DNA of 64,000 nt from Bacillus sp. RO3 (GTDB lineage Bacteria > Bacillota > Bacilli > Bacillales > Bacillaceae_B). The position numbers and the translations under genes were made by a program. The notes under the pieces are model-generated. The model saw nothing but the letters and a program-made list of their open reading frames with translations. It ran no database searches and was not told the origin of the DNA. The stretch covers positions 62,001 through 126,000 of the forward strand of contig NZ_JAAXCV010000017.1 in the NCBI RefSeq assembly GCF_012911895.1. Reading direction: 5' to 3'. This document shows positions 25,978-35,347 of this stretch, one piece after another. Position 1 is the first letter of the stretch. Each line of letters opens with the position of its first letter.

Positions 25978-26898
25978 TTACACTTCTCTTTGAGATGCCA
26001 TACAATCTACCTGTTGCACCATTTTATGTACACAATCAATCACCAAATCCGGTCGATCGAGGTACACGGAATGTCCTGACGCCGCTGCAAAGAGTAATTC
26101 ACCCTGTGAGGACAATTTCCTCTGGTTGATGATGAGCTCTCTCCATTTCCCTTCAAATTCTCTTAACTCCCATTCAGGTATTCCATTCATCGATTCAGAT
26201 TCAATCGTATATTCCTTATCCCGTCCGATGACGATTAACGGAACATCAGGAAAATCACCTAAACTCATAATAACTTCTGCATCCTTCGTCCATTCCTTAA
26301 TTTCTGATGCCATCGCTTTATATAATAAAGGATTCACCTGGAAGTCCAGCAGTTTTTGCTGAATGGCTTTAGGGAATCGGCGGTGTTTTGCATTATGTGT
26401 AGGTTGAATGATTTCCAATAATTCTTGTTTATCCTTCGTGGAATAATTCAAGCATTTTTCAATCCACATTTCATCTGTGTCTTGATGTAATACAGGTAAA
26501 TCAAGCTTCTCTAATTCTTTTAATTCAACAGATGTCGAGTCTACCAGAATTACTCCAGCCACTTTTTCAGGATGAATTTTAGCAAAGTGTTGAACACAAA
26601 GGCCCCCATAAGAATGTCCCATCAAATAAAAGGGCTCGTCGATTCCGAAGTGATGGAGTATTTCAGCTAAATCACTAACGGTTGATGCAGTGTTTTGGAT
26701 CCCGTTTCCAAGCTCACTTTCCCCCAGTCCCTGCCGATGAAACGTTAGGACTCTACAGGTTTTATGTAACGTTTGTATGACCTCATACCACTCCTCAAAA
26801 GAACAGCCCATCCCTGTAAGTACAATGAACAGAGGACCTTTATCCCCCTTGAATTGCACTTCAATCTGGTGGTCATTGATCTTGATCAGTTGATTCAT
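25978..26898 (-). CDS. alpha/beta-hydrolase
   Basis: A 306-residue alpha/beta-hydrolase fold protein. The oxyanion strand VLTGMGCSFEEW, the nucleophile elbow GHSYGG near residue 96, a late acidic residue in VIGRDKEY, and the catalytic His in AASGHSVYLDRPDLV are all present. No signal peptide, so cytoplasmic. Substrate cannot be read from sequence. The ATG at 26898 is chosen; an in-frame TTG three codons earlier is less likely. Confidence 0.88.
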   Translation of the reverse strand: MNQLIKINDHQIEVQFKGDKGPLFIVLTGMGCSFEEWYEVIQTLHKTCRVLTFHRQGLGESELGNGIQNTASTVSDLAEILHHFGIDEPFYLMGHSYGGLCVQHFAKIHPEKVAGVILVDSTSVELKELEKLDLPVLHQDTDEMWIEKCLNYSTKDKQELLEIIQPTHNAKHRRFPKAIQQKLLDFQVNPLLYKAMASEIKEWTKDAEVIMSLGDFPDVPLIVIGRDKEYTIESESMNGIPEWELREFEGKWRELIINQRKLSSQGELLFAAASGHSVYLDRPDLVIDCVHKMVQQVDCMASQREV

Positions 26899-27136
26899 CC
26901 TTTTCAATCCTTTCCCTAACCATCACGTAATACCAATTATTTCAAAAAATGTGGATTTGAGCAATGCTCTTGTGGCATGAACTGGCCGGGGATGTTTCTG
27001 CTACTGAATGGAGAGATAAAATGGTTAAGTTAAGCAAACTCGCTTCTAAGCTTGTGTGCCCGAATTTGAACAGAAGAAGGATTTTTCCTTCCCATTTCAG
27101 AATACATAATGATATAGGAATGGAAGGAGAATGGGT

Positions 27137-28237
27137 ATGAATGGTGAAAAACAGATTTTAGAGTGGTTCACTCATTTTCATGCTCACCCGGAAGTGAGCT
27201 GGAAGGAGTATGAAACGACGAATAAGATTGCAGGGATCTTGGATGGGCTAAATGTAAGCTACAGAAGGTTTTCAGATGTGACAGGCTTGATCGCTGAGAT
27301 TGGTGAAGGGGAAGAGGTGACGGCTGTACGCGCGGATATCGATGCCCTGTGGCAAGAGGTGAACGGAGTTATGCAGGCGAATCATTCCTGTGGCCATGAT
27401 GCCAATATTGCCATCGTTCTCGGAGCACTTCTTTATTGCCTTGAGGACCCTCCAAAGAACAAGCGGATCCGGTTCATTTTTCAGCCTGCAGAGGAGAAGG
27501 GGAATGGGTCGCTTACTATGATTGAGAATGGGGCACTTGAGAATGTCCGTTATTTATTCGGGGTCCATTTGAGACCGAAAGAAGAATTGAATCATGGAAC
27601 GTTTTCGCCTTCCATTTATCATGGAGCAGGCATATACATGGAAGGGAAAATAAAAGGGGTGGATGCACACGGTGCGCGACCCCATCAGGGGAAGAATAGT
27701 ATTGATGTCTTGACGGCCATTCATTCATTTTTAAAAACGATCTATTTGTCTCCATTTGAATCGTATTCTGCAAAACTGACAAAGATCGCTGCAGGAGGGG
27801 AGAATTTAAATATCATTCCAGGAAATGCGGAGTTTGCAATTGATGTACGTGCCCAGAAGAATGAGGTGATGGAAGAAATACAGCACCGTCTCCAGGAGGG
27901 GGTCGATGGCATTGCCAAGCTGTATGGAGTCACGATTGAGTATGAATGGACAGACTATACACCTGGCGCACAAGTATCGGACGATGCTGAGGCCATCACG
28001 AGGGAAGCGATTCGATCCATCGCGGGTGAAGAAGCATTGGCTCCGCCGGTCATTACATCGGGCAGTGATGATTTTCATTTTTACACGATCAAACATCCGA
28101 ATTTGAAGGCGGCGATGATAGGGGTCGGTGCGGATTTGACTCCCGGGCTACATCACCCTGAAATGAAGTTTAATGTTTCAGCGCTGAATCAAGCTGCAAA
28201 AATAGTAGCTGAGACGTTAAAAAAGGCATCACTCTAG
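27137..28237 (+). CDS. M20-family amidohydrolase/peptidase
   Basis: A 366-residue metallo-amidohydrolase. Metal ligands are in CGHDANIAIVLG (HD pair), PAEEKGNGS (EE with catalytic Glu), GVHLRP and the C-terminal GSDDFHFYT plus HHPEM. The middle insertion (about 175-290) is the lid/dimerisation domain. Relatives cleave N-acyl amino acids, hippurate or peptidic amides. Of three clustered ATGs I chose 27137, 7 bases after GGAAGGAG. NhaC, an epimerase and a GNAT protein nearby suggest a shared route for modified amino acids or dipeptides. Confidence 0.88.
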   Translation: MNGEKQILEWFTHFHAHPEVSWKEYETTNKIAGILDGLNVSYRRFSDVTGLIAEIGEGEEVTAVRADIDALWQEVNGVMQANHSCGHDANIAIVLGALLYCLEDPPKNKRIRFIFQPAEEKGNGSLTMIENGALENVRYLFGVHLRPKEELNHGTFSPSIYHGAGIYMEGKIKGVDAHGARPHQGKNSIDVLTAIHSFLKTIYLSPFESYSAKLTKIAAGGENLNIIPGNAEFAIDVRAQKNEVMEEIQHRLQEGVDGIAKLYGVTIEYEWTDYTPGAQVSDDAEAITREAIRSIAGEEALAPPVITSGSDDFHFYTIKHPNLKAAMIGVGADLTPGLHHPEMKFNVSALNQAAKIVAETLKKASL

Positions 28238-28260
28238 TTGTAAACGGTACCAAAAATGGA

Positions 28261-28315
28261 TTGACTACTCCAACTTCTGCCCTTATGATACTCATATAGC
28301 GACTATTTAACGACA
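28261..28315 (+). promoter_or_regulatory. promoter with operator-like motif at its start site
   Basis: TTGACT (28261-28266) and TATGAT (28284-28289) are 17 bases apart, a strong sigma-A promoter for nhaC. CGACTATTTAACGACA (28300-28315) lies at the expected start site. The same 16-mer with one change (CGACTATATAACGACA) is found at 31070-31085 between the regulator and epimerase genes. It contains CGAC repeated with an 11-base period. Confidence 0.7.
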
Positions 28316-28357
28316 ATTAGGAATAGTCAAAAAAAGGGGTCTCAAGGGGGAAGTTGG

Positions 28358-29776
28358 ATGAAAAAAGAAATGTCTTTTTTGCTGGCAATCATACCATTGC
28401 TTGTCATGATTACGGTAATGGCGATTACAATTGTAGCTTTGGAGCAGGGGCCACACATTCCCCTGATCATCGGTACGGTCACGGCTGCACTTGTCGCCTG
28501 GTTTTCAGGGTTCAAGTGGAAGGATATAGAGGAGGCGATGTATAAGGGGATTCGTCTTGCTTTACCTGCCGTAGTCATCATCATGCTTGTAGGATTGACG
28601 ATCGGTGCTTGGATTGGCGGTGGAATCGTGGCGACGATGATCTATTATGGTCTGAAGATGATCACTCCTTCGCTTTTCCTTTTGACGATTGCCGTCATCT
28701 GTGCGGTTGTGTCCCTGGCTATCGGAAGTTCCTGGTCAACAATGGGGACAATCGGTGTTGCAGGCATGGGAATCGGCATAAGTATGGGAATACCGGCTCC
28801 AATGATTGCGGGTGCCATTATCTCCGGGGCTTATTTCGGTGATAAGATGTCGCCGCTGTCAGATACAACGAACCTGGCTTCGGGACTGACCAACACGGAT
28901 CTTTTTGTACATATCCGTCATATGCTTTACACAACGATCCCGGGCTTTGTGATTGCCCTGGCTGTGTATGCTTATTTAGGAAGGAACTTTGGAGCAAACG
29001 GAGTTAATACAACGGACATTGAAAAAACAATCGGGGTATTGCAGGACAGCTTTGTCGTTTCACCATTTTTACTCATAGTACCACTGCTTGTCATTGTGCT
29101 CGTTGCGCGAAAAGTTCCTGCCATCCCGGCTCTGATAGTGGGAATCATTTTTGGGTTCGGAGCTCAGGTATTCATCCAGCATGATTCGTTTGCGGATGCT
29201 GTTTCGGCTCTTCAAAGCGGGTACGTGATTGAGACGGGAAATACGATGGTCGATGATCTGTTTTCACGCGGAGGCCTTGATTCAATGATGTACACGGTCT
29301 CGATGACGATTGTAGCGATGACCTTTGGAGGGATCTTGGAGCACACCGGTATGCTTCGTGCCATCGTCAACCAGATTCTTAAGGTGACAAAAACAGCGAA
29401 AGGCTTGGTGGCTTCTACTGTGGTTTCTTGTTTTGCCACGAATGCATCCTGCTCTGAACAGTATATTTCTGTCGTGGTGCCTTCAAGGATGTATGCGAAT
29501 GCCTATAAGGAAAAAGGGCTGCATTCGAAGAATCTGTCGCGTGCCCTTGAGGATGGGGGGACGTTGACATCCGTCTTCATCCCATGGAATACATGCGGGG
29601 TCTTCATCTTGGGAACCCTCGGGGTCCATGCATTTGATTATGCTCCATATGCGGTGTTGAATTTAGCTGTGCCGATCATTTCCATCATCTATGCCTTCAC
29701 GGGCTTCAGCATCACCAAGCTGAGTGAAACCGAAATGAAAGCAGCGGAGCAGGAGGATGCAACTCTTTCCTCCTGA
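28358..29776 (+). CDS. nhaC: Na+/H+ antiporter, NhaC family
   Basis: A 472-residue transporter with about twelve membrane spans. Family-specific stretches include SSWSTMGTIGVAGMGIG, ISGAYFGDKMSPLSDTTNLAS and CFATNASCSEQYISVVVPSRM. NhaC proteins exchange Na+ for H+, and relatives (MleN type) exchange organic acids or amino acid derivatives. Located beside amidohydrolase and epimerase genes under a shared operator, it may move a substrate or product of that pathway instead of serving pH homeostasis. The gene ends five bases before the convergent regulator. Confidence 0.9.
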   Translation: MKKEMSFLLAIIPLLVMITVMAITIVALEQGPHIPLIIGTVTAALVAWFSGFKWKDIEEAMYKGIRLALPAVVIIMLVGLTIGAWIGGGIVATMIYYGLKMITPSLFLLTIAVICAVVSLAIGSSWSTMGTIGVAGMGIGISMGIPAPMIAGAIISGAYFGDKMSPLSDTTNLASGLTNTDLFVHIRHMLYTTIPGFVIALAVYAYLGRNFGANGVNTTDIEKTIGVLQDSFVVSPFLLIVPLLVIVLVARKVPAIPALIVGIIFGFGAQVFIQHDSFADAVSALQSGYVIETGNTMVDDLFSRGGLDSMMYTVSMTIVAMTFGGILEHTGMLRAIVNQILKVTKTAKGLVASTVVSCFATNASCSEQYISVVVPSRMYANAYKEKGLHSKNLSRALEDGGTLTSVFIPWNTCGVFILGTLGVHAFDYAPYAVLNLAVPIISIIYAFTGFSITKLSETEMKAAEQEDATLSS

Positions 29777-29781
29777 CCCGA

Positions 29782-31047
29782 TCAATAGATGGGGAAGGTG
29801 AGTTCATAAACGGCCCGCGGCCTTCCTTGTGCATACGTCATTTCTTCTCCAATGATCTTGGCCGAATTGTTGTCGACCAGTTTCTTTAAGATCCGTTCCG
29901 TAGAGCGCCGTGTAATTTGCATGTAGTCAGAAAGCTCTGCCGCAGTGAAATCACGGGACGAACGGGATTTGTAGAATTGAATGATTTTGGATAAGTTGGC
30001 CGGACTTAATTTTAATTGTTTGGCAAGAGACAGCATTTCGGGGTGATCATTTTTCAGATGCTGTTTCTTGTTTTTATCAGGGTAAGGTCCTGACATCTCT
30101 TTTTCCTCATTTAGAATAAAGGCGCAGCCATCAGAATCAACCTTTCCTGCAAATGACAACGCGATTTGTGCGTTTGCCTCTGCCTGCGCAGCCGTATGAC
30201 CGTATCCGAACCCTGCAAGCACGGGGTGTTCAAGTTGGAACAGGGAAGGAAAGTCGGTGCTTTCCATGAAATGTTCAATGCTTCCCCTATTGCTGTAAAT
30301 CGTGTAGGAAGTATCATCCTCACTTTTTTGGAGGGTTCCCTTCATCAAGCGGGCGAGCTTATGAAGATGTTCATGTTCACCATCCCATTCTTGGACTGAA
30401 AGACGGGCAGCAGCGATTGTGGCCGCCTTTCTTTTAGAAAGAAGGGATTGGGAATGAGCTTCATCGATAGCCCGTATCAGCGACTTGGCAGGGTCGATCA
30501 TTCTCATGCAAGGGATTTGTAAATCGACAAGCCGGTCATAAACAGCATGAATGCTCGTTAAGGCCAGCTCCGTTTTACCAGCCTGAAATAACTGCCGGTG
30601 AAAGTCTGTATATTCCGTGATGTTAAAGTTGTGGGGAAGGCGCTCTTTATAATCCATCACATATGGGGGCGGGTTCTTGAGATGTAAGTCTGACGCAACG
30701 TGATCGATGAAAGAAAAATCCATTAAATCGATGGAAACACGGTCTGGTTCAATCTGATGATGGTGCAGGATATAAAGCAGTGATGTCACAAGGGCCGTTT
30801 CATCCTGTTCTAGGTAAAGGACCGGGACCGATAATGTGCGGCAGGCTTGTTTTGAAAAAAAGTAAGGCAGTGCCCCGGAAAACAAAACGGCATCACAGGG
30901 TGTGATTTCTTTAATATGCTTGCTTGCTTCCTGGGGTTCACGGTATATATAGGGAACCAGTTCAATGTGGTTCAAGTTCGGGGCAATGGACGCCTGGACA
31001 CGTTCTATGAACTCTTTGGACCCGATCAGGGCGATTTTCGTTTTCAT
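29782..31047 (-). CDS. multi-domain transcriptional regulator, novel-looking architecture
   Basis: A 421-residue protein. The first about 100 residues (KIALIGSKEFIERVQASIAP...DAVLFSGALPYFF) look like a PrpR-type or response-domain sensor. A middle region (about 215-325) contains LAGFGYGHTAAQAEANAQIALSFAG, resembling the degenerate cyclase/GGDEF-like domains found in some regulators. The C-terminus (about 345-421) is a helix-turn-helix (FTAAELSDYMQITRRSTERILKKLVDNNSAKII). It lies between nhaC and the divergent epimerase gene, and an identical operator-like motif is found before both. A role as their ligand-dependent regulator is inferred. Confidence 0.7.
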   Translation of the reverse strand: MKTKIALIGSKEFIERVQASIAPNLNHIELVPYIYREPQEASKHIKEITPCDAVLFSGALPYFFSKQACRTLSVPVLYLEQDETALVTSLLYILHHHQIEPDRVSIDLMDFSFIDHVASDLHLKNPPPYVMDYKERLPHNFNITEYTDFHRQLFQAGKTELALTSIHAVYDRLVDLQIPCMRMIDPAKSLIRAIDEAHSQSLLSKRKAATIAAARLSVQEWDGEHEHLHKLARLMKGTLQKSEDDTSYTIYSNRGSIEHFMESTDFPSLFQLEHPVLAGFGYGHTAAQAEANAQIALSFAGKVDSDGCAFILNEEKEMSGPYPDKNKKQHLKNDHPEMLSLAKQLKLSPANLSKIIQFYKSRSSRDFTAAELSDYMQITRRSTERILKKLVDNNSAKIIGEEMTYAQGRPRAVYELTFPIY

Positions 31048-31069
31048 AACAATCTCCTTTCTAAATTAA

Positions 31070-31085
31070 CGACTATATAACGACA
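31070..31085 (+). promoter_or_regulatory. second copy of the CGACTAT-TAACGACA motif
   Basis: CGACTATATAACGACA lies in the 88-base gap between the divergent regulator and epimerase genes, about 23 bases from the regulator start. It matches the nhaC copy in 15 of 16 bases. One operator here could control both directions. Confidence 0.65.
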
Positions 31086-31135
31086 TTATACCAACTGGAA
31101 ATGAAATTTGTTAGATTATAAGGAGTGCTTATCAT

Positions 31136-32245
31136 ATGATCATAAAAAAAATGAAGCTGTATGCTATTCGATTACCACTGAAACAGCCTTTTATCATAAG
31201 TTACCATACCTATCACGATATGCCTTCTATCATTTTGGAAATGGAGACGGATGAAGGAATCATTGGATATGGTGAAGCAGTGGCTGATGAACATGTGACG
31301 GGTGAAACGTGGGAAAGCACATTTCAGGTGCTTCAGCATACGCTCGCCCCGAAACTGATCGGGGAGAATCCTTTTCATATTGAAAGAATTCATGAGCTGA
31401 TGGATAAAGCCATCTACAATGCCCCGACAGCAAAGGCGGCCATCGATATCGCTTGCTATGATGCCATTGGGAAAAAAGTGAATCAGCCTGTTTATCAGCT
31501 GCTTGGCGGCCGGTATCATGGAGAATTCCAGCTTACCCACGTCCTGAGCATTACAGAGCCGGGTACGATGGCAGACGAAGCGGCCAGTATGATTGAAAAA
31601 GGATTTCAATCTTTTAAAATGAAGGTTGGAACTGATGTCGACCTGGATATTGAAAGAATACGGAAGGTCAGGGAACGTGTCGGTATGGAAGTGCCGATCC
31701 GGGTGGATGTGAATCAGGGCTGGAAGAACAGCGGTCAGACCCTGAAGGCACTGCGGCATCTTCAAGACTTAAACATTGATTGGCTTGAGCAGCCCGTTTT
31801 GGCAGATGATGTAGATGGGATGGTTCGGATCAAATCCAAGACAGATATCCCTCTTATGATTGATGAAGGGCTGAAAGGCGTACGTGAAATGGGAGAGATC
31901 ATCCGGAAGCAGGCAGCGGATAAAGTGAATATCAAATTGATGAAAAGTGGAGGGATCTACCCGGCAGTCAAACTTGCCCACATGGCTGAGATGGCAGGGA
32001 TTGAATGCCAGGTCGGTTCGATGGTCGAGTCATCGATCGCGTCTGCAGCGGGATTCCATGTTGCTTTTTCCAAAAAGGTCATCACTAGTGTAGAATTGAC
32101 GGGACCAATTAAATTTTCACAGGACATCGGAGACCTGCATTATGAAGTCCCATTTATCCGACTGTCGGAAAAAGCGGGCCTCGGTGTTAAAGTAGATAAA
32201 GATATTCTGGAAGAGTTGACTGAGTTCAAGAGTATCGTAGAGTAA
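31136..32245 (+). CDS. enolase-superfamily dipeptide epimerase-like (MR/MLE group)
   Basis: A 369-residue enolase-superfamily enzyme. Catalytic residues are visible: KMKVG (Lys near 164), RVDVNQGW (metal Asp), LEQPV (metal Glu), IDEG (metal Asp), and NIKLMKSGGI (second Lys near 270). The N-terminal capping domain matches L-Ala-D/L-Glu epimerases (YkfB-like), but N-succinylamino acid racemase activity is also possible. The divergent regulator and nearby amidohydrolase support a role with dipeptides or N-acyl amino acids. It is followed after 10 bases by the GNAT gene. Confidence 0.85.
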   Translation: MIIKKMKLYAIRLPLKQPFIISYHTYHDMPSIILEMETDEGIIGYGEAVADEHVTGETWESTFQVLQHTLAPKLIGENPFHIERIHELMDKAIYNAPTAKAAIDIACYDAIGKKVNQPVYQLLGGRYHGEFQLTHVLSITEPGTMADEAASMIEKGFQSFKMKVGTDVDLDIERIRKVRERVGMEVPIRVDVNQGWKNSGQTLKALRHLQDLNIDWLEQPVLADDVDGMVRIKSKTDIPLMIDEGLKGVREMGEIIRKQAADKVNIKLMKSGGIYPAVKLAHMAEMAGIECQVGSMVESSIASAAGFHVAFSKKVITSVELTGPIKFSQDIGDLHYEVPFIRLSEKAGLGVKVDKDILEELTEFKSIVE

Positions 32246-32255
32246 GGAGCATGGA

Positions 32256-32963
32256 ATGATGGATCATCTATTCGAGGGATTTCTTGACAAAAACAATGAA
32301 TCATACATCGTTCGTTTGTTAAGTAAAGAGCATATGAGTCAATTACAGCAGCTGCAGGAGCTTGTGGTGGATACATTGGCTGAAAAAAAGAATTTACAGC
32401 CTCTGACGTATGAGGAATTGGACTATATTTTAACCGGAAACGGACTGATGATCGGAGCATTTACAGGGCAGGGATTAATCGCATTTCGCGCATTGTTGAT
32501 CCCCCCTATTGATGAAGAGCATCTGGGCCTGGATGTTGGATTGGAAGCAGGGGAACTACCAAGGGTAATCTATCAGGAAATTTCAAATGTACACCCCGAT
32601 TACAGAGGGAACGGGCTCCAGCAAACACTGGCTCATCTGATCATGCAAGAACAGGGGAAGCTGGATCAAAGCTTCACCTATGTGGCGTGCACGGTTGCTC
32701 CCTTTAATATTCCCAGTTTAAAAGATAAGTTCAAGCAGGGAATGGAGATTGCTGCCCTTAAGATCAAGTACGTCGATCAATTACGCTATATTTTCATTAA
32801 GCGCCTAGATGGAGAGGGCAGAGGGGGAGAGATTTCTGAGATTGCCAGCGTTCCCATGGGGGATGTCGAGGGCCAGCAAGCTTTATTACAGGAAGGCTGG
32901 CGGGGGATTTCCCTGGAGAAAGAGGATGATGGGTTCAGAGTGTTGTATGTAAAAAGAAGATAG
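32256..32963 (+). CDS. GNAT-like acetyltransferase
   Basis: A 235-residue protein with a GNAT core in its first 190 residues. The acetyl-CoA-binding motif A is seen as ISNVHPDYRGNGLQQTLAHLIM (Q/R-x-x-G-x-G/A type). The C-terminal 60 residues (from about VPMGDVEGQQALLQEGW) form an extra domain I do not recognise. It is in an operon with the epimerase, so it probably acylates an amino acid or peptide of the same route. AAGGAG precedes the start; ATG at 32259 is equally possible. Confidence 0.75.
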   Translation: MMDHLFEGFLDKNNESYIVRLLSKEHMSQLQQLQELVVDTLAEKKNLQPLTYEELDYILTGNGLMIGAFTGQGLIAFRALLIPPIDEEHLGLDVGLEAGELPRVIYQEISNVHPDYRGNGLQQTLAHLIMQEQGKLDQSFTYVACTVAPFNIPSLKDKFKQGMEIAALKIKYVDQLRYIFIKRLDGEGRGGEISEIASVPMGDVEGQQALLQEGWRGISLEKEDDGFRVLYVKRR

Positions 32964-32985
32964 AGCAGTAAAGAACTGAAACGAA

Positions 32986-33017
32986 TTTGGCGTCCAAAAG
33001 GGCGCCTATTTTTGTTT
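32986..33017 (+). terminator. terminator after the epimerase-GNAT operon
   Basis: GGCGTCC and GGGCGCC form a short stem with an AAAA loop, followed by TATTTTTGTTTTT. The stem has one G-T pair. Confidence 0.6.
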
Positions 33018-33291
33018 TTCTTCCGGGGCATTAAAACAACATTTAGTTCTTGTCGGTCATACTCACGTCACATTTCCCATCTATCATAAAAAACAATAGA
33101 AACTTCCATTGTAACCAGGATGAATCAGATATTGAATGAATTACGCCATACAGCAAATGAAAATAGACAGTGATATTATTTTTATTTCATCGCCTATACT
33201 ATAATAGTGACAATCAATATGAAAACAATCAATATGAAAATTCCAACTCAGGGTTATACATAAAGAAATCTTTTCAGAATGAGGTGTTATC

Positions 33292-33969
33292 TTGGCCACC
33301 ATTTTAGTAGCAGATGATGATCATTTCATCAGGGAACTGATCGGGATCTATTTGAAAAAAGAGGGCTATACCGTTGTGGAAGCAAATGATGGGGTGGAAG
33401 CTGCACATCTTTTATCTGAGCGCGCCATCCATTTATGTATCATTGATGTGATGATGCCAAACAAAAACGGGTGGGAGCTTTGTAAGGAGATAAGGGAGTT
33501 ATATGACCTGCCGATTTTAATGGTTACAGCGAAGGGTGAGAGCGAGGATAAAGTAAAGGGCTTTCAGCAAGGGACGGATGATTATATTGTCAAGCCGTTT
33601 GATGCGCATGAACTAATCATGCGGGTCAAGGCGCTGTTGAGGAGATACAAAATCAATACGGCAGATAGAGTGGCCATTGGAAATGTCATCATGGATGCGA
33701 ACAGTATGGAAGTGACCGTTGATCATGAGCCTGTCCTTTTTCCGTTAAAAGAGTTTCAACTCCTGTACAAGCTTGCCAGTCATCCTGGACAGGTGTTTTC
33801 AAGAGACCAGTTAATAGAAGAAATTTGGGGCAGTGATTTTGACGGCTTTGATCGAACCGTCGATTCCCATATTAAAAAAATAAGGAAGAAACTAAACCAG
33901 CAAAGAGCTTTTGATATCGTGACAATCAGGGGACTCGGCTATCGTTTAGAGGTATCGAGGGATGTTTAA
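33292..33969 (+). CDS. OmpR/PhoB-family response regulator
   Basis: A 225-residue regulator: receiver domain with acidic pocket D8-D10, phospho-acceptor D52 in IDVMMP, VTAKG and IVKPF, then a winged-helix effector (DFDGFDRTVDSHIKKIRKKL). The start is TTG behind GAGGTG; no ATG is available near. The gene overlaps the kinase by eight bases. Upstream at 33210-33239 a 15-base unit, CAATCAATATGAAAA, occurs twice in tandem and may be its own binding site. The SwrC-like RND gene downstream may be a target. Confidence 0.93.
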   Translation: MATILVADDDHFIRELIGIYLKKEGYTVVEANDGVEAAHLLSERAIHLCIIDVMMPNKNGWELCKEIRELYDLPILMVTAKGESEDKVKGFQQGTDDYIVKPFDAHELIMRVKALLRRYKINTADRVAIGNVIMDANSMEVTVDHEPVLFPLKEFQLLYKLASHPGQVFSRDQLIEEIWGSDFDGFDRTVDSHIKKIRKKLNQQRAFDIVTIRGLGYRLEVSRDV

Positions 33970-35311
33970 CACGTTATATGTTCGCGTTGTGGTCACCTTC
34001 ATCTTGGTTGTCGGAATCAGTTTGACAGCCGCTTTCTATATTACCTTCAGCTATTATCAAGAACGTGTGTTAAATGAGTTGGAGGAAGAAATGATCCAGG
34101 CGGGCAAGGTCATCATTCAGCTACAGAAAACGGTGGGACAAGAAAACCTTGAAGGCTATTTAGCGGGGATTCCGGTATTGACGATCGCCCTCTATTCAGA
34201 AGAGGGAGAAGTGAAGGTATATGGAAAGCAGACGGATGAACCTTTGGCAGCTCCTTCTGACGTTCAGAAAGTGCTGAATGGAGGCGTGTATCGAGTACAA
34301 TCCACCGAAAAACGAATGGTAAAAAAAGTCACAATCGGTTTGCCGTTTCAAGTGGAGGAAAAAAGATACGCGCTCTTTCTCAAACCAAGAATCATGGAGC
34401 GCATGGACTTTGTCGAAGAGGCTCTGCTGACCGTGTTAATGTATGTGTTGATCATCGGCAGCCTGCTTTATTTACTGGCCGCTTACCTCTTAGTCAATCC
34501 AATCAAAAAGCTGACCGCCTTGACGACCAAAATCGCAAAAGGTGACTTCCGGCAAATCAACTCCATTAAGCAAAAGGATGAAATCGGTGAATTGGTCAGA
34601 AGCTTTAACAAAATGACAACGGAACTGATGAAACTGGAAACGATGAGAAAAGAATTTATATCCAATGTTTCACATGATCTGCAGTCACCTTTAACATCGA
34701 TCAGGGGCTTTGCTGTTGCCTTAAAGGAAAATGAATTTTCAAAAGAACAGCAGGATCATTACTTAACCATTATTCAAAAAGAAAGTGAACGACTGGCAAA
34801 ACTGAGTGAGAACTTACTGAAACTGTCCGTGTTGGAAAATAAAGACTCATTGTTAGAGAAAGAAACCTATCGCCTCGATCAACAGATCAAGCACGTTTTT
34901 TTAAGCCATCAGCCCCAGTGGCTTGAAAAAAAACTGGAGTTGGATTTAGAAAAAGTAGAAAAAGCAGAGATCACAGCCGACCGATTGCAATTAGAGCAGG
35001 TATGGCATAACTTACTCACCAACAGTATCAAATACTCCAATCCCTATGGGGAAATTAGAGTAGAGGTAAAGGAGGTGGAAAACCAAATCCACGTTGTTTT
35101 TTCTGACACGGGGATGGGGATACCCGAAAAAGATCTTCCGTATCTTTTTGACCGCTTTTACAAAGTCGACAAAGCTAGGGTCCGTTCAGGCCAGGGCAGT
35201 GGACTAGGACTCGCCATCGTCAAAAAAATCATTGACCTCCATGAAGGGGACATCTCCATTAAAAGTGAGGTTGGAGAAGGCACTACGATTCATATTGTAC
35301 TTCCGAAATAA
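33962..35311 (+). CDS. sensor histidine kinase
   Basis: A 449-residue kinase: membrane helix near 10-30, short extracytoplasmic domain to about 150, second helix near 155-178, HAMP to about 230, HisKA with His238 in NVSHDLQSPLTSIRG (a Gln where Lys/Arg is usual), and HATPase with NLLTNSIKYSNP, DTGMGIP and GSGLGLAIV. It is co-translated with the preceding regulator. A terminator follows at once. The signal is unknown; context with an RND efflux gene suggests envelope stress or a membrane-active compound. Confidence 0.93.
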   Translation: MFNTLYVRVVVTFILVVGISLTAAFYITFSYYQERVLNELEEEMIQAGKVIIQLQKTVGQENLEGYLAGIPVLTIALYSEEGEVKVYGKQTDEPLAAPSDVQKVLNGGVYRVQSTEKRMVKKVTIGLPFQVEEKRYALFLKPRIMERMDFVEEALLTVLMYVLIIGSLLYLLAAYLLVNPIKKLTALTTKIAKGDFRQINSIKQKDEIGELVRSFNKMTTELMKLETMRKEFISNVSHDLQSPLTSIRGFAVALKENEFSKEQQDHYLTIIQKESERLAKLSENLLKLSVLENKDSLLEKETYRLDQQIKHVFLSHQPQWLEKKLELDLEKVEKAEITADRLQLEQVWHNLLTNSIKYSNPYGEIRVEVKEVENQIHVVFSDTGMGIPEKDLPYLFDRFYKVDKARVRSGQGSGLGLAIVKKIIDLHEGDISIKSEVGEGTTIHIVLPK

Positions 35312-35347
35312 CGGCAAACTCTTCTGTTGAGTTTGCCGTTTTTTTAT
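35310..35347 (+). terminator. terminator after the two-component operon
   Basis: AACGGCAAACTC pairs perfectly with GAGTTTGCCGTT, followed by seven T. The left arm includes the end of the kinase stop codon region. Confidence 0.92.

Noticed and set aside
25776..26129. 118-codon frame SFVLVDREEDQGL...
   Set aside because: No ribosome site and overlaps the hydrolase gene; at most a gene relic.
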